Shown here: in pieces, positions 60,823 through 64,000 of the stretch
Numbering within the stretch: the first letter of the stretch is position 1
Layout of the letters: each line of letters begins with the position of its first letter
Made by a program: the position numbers and the translations under genes
The notes under the pieces: generated by a model
The model's input: only the letters and a program-made list of their open reading frames with translations
Databases searched by the model: none
What the model was told of the DNA's origin: nothing
Assembly (NCBI RefSeq): GCF_026342355.1
Contig: NZ_JAPEMV010000008.1
Location: 248,001 to 312,000 of the forward strand
Reading direction: 5' to 3'
DNA length: 64,000 nucleotides
Source: Streptomyces sp. NBC_00249
GTDB taxonomy: Bacteria; Actinomycetota; Actinomycetes; Streptomycetales; Streptomycetaceae

Positions 60823-61333
60823 TGCCCTTCACGTACTCCTCGAAGGGCACCGACTCGGCGATGGCGATGCGCTGGTATTCGATGAACGGGGCGAGCTCTC
60901 CCTCATAGACTTCACGGTTGATCTGTCGGCCGTCCGGGTGATAATTCATCAGCACCACTTCGGAGCGGTCGAACATCCAGAAGTCCTGGACGCCCTCAAG
61001 GGGGTTCTCGCGGTCGGTCACATCGAGTATGCGGATCTGCTCACCGGCCCATGCGTGAGGCAGGTAGCACATGAACTCGTAGCGCAGGTATTCCGAGAGT
61101 GGACGTGTCACGATGTGCACGCGCCCTTTACTCTTACCCTCGCGGACCAGGCGCTTCAGGTCGTCGGTGTACTCGCTTGAGTAGGCATGCGGGTCGATGC
61201 GCGCTCCGGCCCTGAACGCCTGGAGCTCTTCCTCTTCCTGCGGTACGAGGTACTGCGGCAGGGTCTCCAGTCGCCACGCTTCGACCGTGAAGCTCTGGAA
61301 CCTGGATCGCCATGCGTCACCATCCAAGAGCAC
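60812..61333 (-). CDS. DUF6879-family protein
   Basis: Predicted 173-residue soluble protein (RSRFQSFTVEAWRLETLPQY, HIVTRPLSEYLRYEFMCYLP, WMFDRSEVVLMNYHPDGRQI). I recall this family (DUF6879) as common next to XRE-DUF5753 regulators in Streptomyces, function unknown. The GTG start at 61333 lies inside the end of the upstream small gene (17-base overlap) and its stop overlaps the regulator start by 11 bases, so the set is tightly coupled. Base composition is lower in GC than the surrounding window. Confidence 0.78.
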   Translation of the reverse strand: MLLDGDAWRSRFQSFTVEAWRLETLPQYLVPQEEEELQAFRAGARIDPHAYSSEYTDDLKRLVREGKSKGRVHIVTRPLSEYLRYEFMCYLPHAWAGEQIRILDVTDRENPLEGVQDFWMFDRSEVVLMNYHPDGRQINREVYEGELAPFIEYQRIAIAESVPFEEYVKGIDA

Positions 61334-61523
61334 GGAACGCCTCCCTCAGCACTGCCTCAGGGATCTCGACGAGGCCCTCACCGGCCGGGGGCTGGAAGAC
61401 CGTGGACACGTCCCCCTGGACGATGATCGAGCCGCTCGGCGAGACATACACGTTGGGGCAGTCGTTCCTGCTGCAATTGCCGTTTCCGTTGCCAGTAAGT
61501 CGGGTCAGTTCCTCACGAGCCAT
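61317..61523 (-). CDS. Small hypothetical protein preceding the DUF6879 gene
   Basis: Predicted 68-residue protein (MAREELTRLTGNGNGNCSRN, then DCPNVYVSPSGSIIVQGDVS). It has a CSRNDC pair and a VYVSP-type strand often seen in the small partners of DUF6879 genes. AAGGGGG lies 7 bases before the ATG. It overlaps the DUF6879 gene by 17 bases and is the first gene of the island's leftward transcript. Function unknown. Confidence 0.65.
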   Translation of the reverse strand: MAREELTRLTGNGNGNCSRNDCPNVYVSPSGSIIVQGDVSTVFQPPAGEGLVEIPEAVLREAFRALGW

Positions 61524-61612
61524 GGCGAAACCCCCTTGTCGGGCAGCCCGGTTGGGCTGGTGACCATGACGGTACGAGGGGGTGCGGCCCGCCGTCCATG
61601 CGGCCTCGCCAA

Positions 61613-61637
61613 TATTCGCGTTGTCGCATAAAGACGG
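61613..61637. repeat. 25-bp motif, copy 2
   Basis: TATTCGCGTTGTCGC followed by ATAAAGACGG, about 90 bases upstream of the small gene at 61523. It matches copy 1 at 23 of 25 positions. On the minus strand it contains GCGACAACGC, an inverted GCG/CGC pair around ACAA. Position fits a promoter or operator of the island. Confidence 0.8.
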
Positions 61638-61650
61638 AGCCCGGGACAGC

Positions 61651-61687
61651 AGGAACCCCCGGCCGGTGAGGGTTGGCCGGGGGTCCT
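61651..61687 (-). terminator. Hairpin terminator after the mmsA-type gene
   Basis: Arms AGGAACCCCCGGCC and GGCCGGGGGTCCT (one bulged A) with a 10-base loop lie just beyond the stop of the leftward dehydrogenase. Confidence 0.85.
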
Positions 61688-61699
61688 GTGTCCGGGGGG

Positions 61700-63199
<1,500 letters not shown>

Positions 63200-63211
63200 G
63201 CTTGAGCTCCT

Positions 63212-64000
63212 TCACAGATGGCGACGTCGCTGCGCGGCTTGCCGGTCGTACTCTTCACGGGCCTGGGCCGCCGACGCACGGGTCGCGGTCTCGGCCACAG
63301 GAACATCCCACCACGCCGGTGCCGGGGGTGGGCCCGACACAGTGTCGGGTGTTCGGGTCTGTGCGTAGACACATGTGGGACGGTCCGCCTCACGCGCCAC
63401 CGCGAGGGCTTTTCGCAGGTCACCGATGGTGCGGGTGCGGATCACGGCCATCCCGAGGGAGGCGGCGTTCGCCGCGAGGTCCACCGGAAGGGGGTCCCCG
63501 GTGTACGTGCGGTCGGGCGCCCGGAAGCGGTAGGCAGTGCCGAAGCCCTCGGCGCCCACGGCCCCCGAGAGGCCGCCGATCGAGGCGTAGCCGTGGTTGT
63601 CGAGGATCAGCAGCCGCAGCGGGACGCCCTCCTGGACGGCGGTGACGATCTCGGTGGGGTTCATCAGGTACGTCCCGTCGCCGACGAGCGCCCACACCGG
63701 GCGGCCGGGGGCGGCGAGGCCGACGCCGAGGGCGGCGGGGATCTCGTAGCCCATGCAGGAGTAGCCGTACTCCAGGTGGTACTGGTCGCCGGAGCGGGCC
63801 CGCCACAGTTTGTGGAGGTCCCCGGGGAGCGAGCCGGCGGCGTTGACGAGGATGTCGGTGTCGTCGACGAGGGCGTCGAGGAGGCCGAGGACCTGGGTCT
63901 GGGTGGGCGGCCGGTCCTCGTCGGAGGCGGGCACGGCGTACGCGCGGTCCACGCGGGCCTCCCACGCGGCCTTCGCGGCGGTGTACGCGGCCTCGTACGC
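63212..64000 (-). CDS. iolD: IolD, 3D-trihydroxycyclohexane-1,2-dione hydrolase (C-terminal part)
   Basis: Partial: the frame is open to the window edge at 64000, so only the last 262 residues are seen. The thiamine-diphosphate site is clear (ALVGDGTYLMNPTEIVTAVQ), with SCMGYEIPAALGVGLAAP before it and LLILDNHGYASIGGLSGAVG after. This pattern is specific to IolD, which opens the inositol-derived ring in the iol pathway. It is followed after 12 bases by the mmsA-type gene. The N-terminal and central domains lie outside the window. Confidence 0.93.
   Translation of the reverse strand, partial: AYEAAYTAAKAAWEARVDRAYAVPASDEDRPPTQTQVLGLLDALVDDTDILVNAAGSLPGDLHKLWRARSGDQYHLEYGYSCMGYEIPAALGVGLAAPGRPVWALVGDGTYLMNPTEIVTAVQEGVPLRLLILDNHGYASIGGLSGAVGAEGFGTAYRFRAPDRTYTGDPLPVDLAANAASLGMAVIRTRTIGDLRKALAVAREADRPTCVYAQTRTPDTVSGPPPAPAWWDVPVAETATRASAAQAREEYDRQAAQRRRHL

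Overview
The window is about 64 kb of very GC-rich DNA with strong G/C third-position bias, GTG/TTG starts and tightly overlapping genes. Gene content (chitosan-oligosaccharide csn operon, paired dynamin-like GTPases beside a tail-less SSB, XRE/DUF5753 regulators with small orphan partners, GH84 and phospholipase A2 exoenzymes) points to a chromosome of Streptomyces or a close relative such as Kitasatospora or Streptacidiphilus. I see no transposase, integrase, rRNA, CRISPR array or origin. One tRNA is present. All assignments come from reading the sequence and from memory of protein families; no search was run.

Layout. 0.1-2.7 kb: aminopeptidase N. 3.0-4.8 kb: an XRE-type regulator divergent from two small coupled genes, then a pterin carbinolamine dehydratase. 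5.2-10 kb: a leftward set of MFS transporter, two EamA transporters and a LysR regulator, divergent from a MarR regulator with a perfect inverted-repeat operator between them. 10.1-16.4 kb: a small membrane protein, 4-alpha-glucanotransferase with a repeat-containing leader ORF, a secreted GH84-type glycosidase and an HNH nuclease. 16.7 kb: MscS channel. 17.9-24.6 kb: csnR-csnE-csnF-csnG-csnH-csnK with a CsnR-type operator, for uptake and use of glucosamine oligosaccharides.

24.8-35.6 kb: the most interesting block. It holds a GlnX-like four-helix membrane protein, a GlnH-like amino-acid-binding protein, an unrecognised helical protein, a PknG-type kinase, a zinc-ribbon PP2C phosphatase, a VWA protein and a zinc-ribbon FHA protein. 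Most junctions overlap or are a few bases apart. It reads as a self-contained nutrient-sensing phosphorylation module that extends the mycobacterial GlnH-GlnX-PknG system with an eraser and a reader.

35.6-43.4 kb: methyltransferase, truncated haemoglobin, thioesterase, EttA-type ABC-F ATPase, PAP2-diacylglycerol kinase fusion, and a thioester-domain surface protein that has lost its thioester cysteine. 43.5-47.6 kb: SsbB-like protein and two dynamin-like GTPases, probably linked to sporulation. 47.9 kb: tRNA-Arg(TCT). 48.3-58.5 kb: phospholipase A2, hydrolases, a phosphopantetheinyl transferase overlapping a deaminase, a GNAT, an S8 protease with a proline-rich linker, a WxL-like/DUF916 pair and a Tat-like hydrolase. 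58.6-61.5 kb: a lower-GC island of small orphan genes around a DUF6879 gene and an XRE-DUF5753 regulator interrupted by an in-frame amber codon, with a 25-bp motif occurring twice. 61.7-64 kb: an inositol-catabolism pair, methylmalonate-semialdehyde dehydrogenase and a partial IolD.
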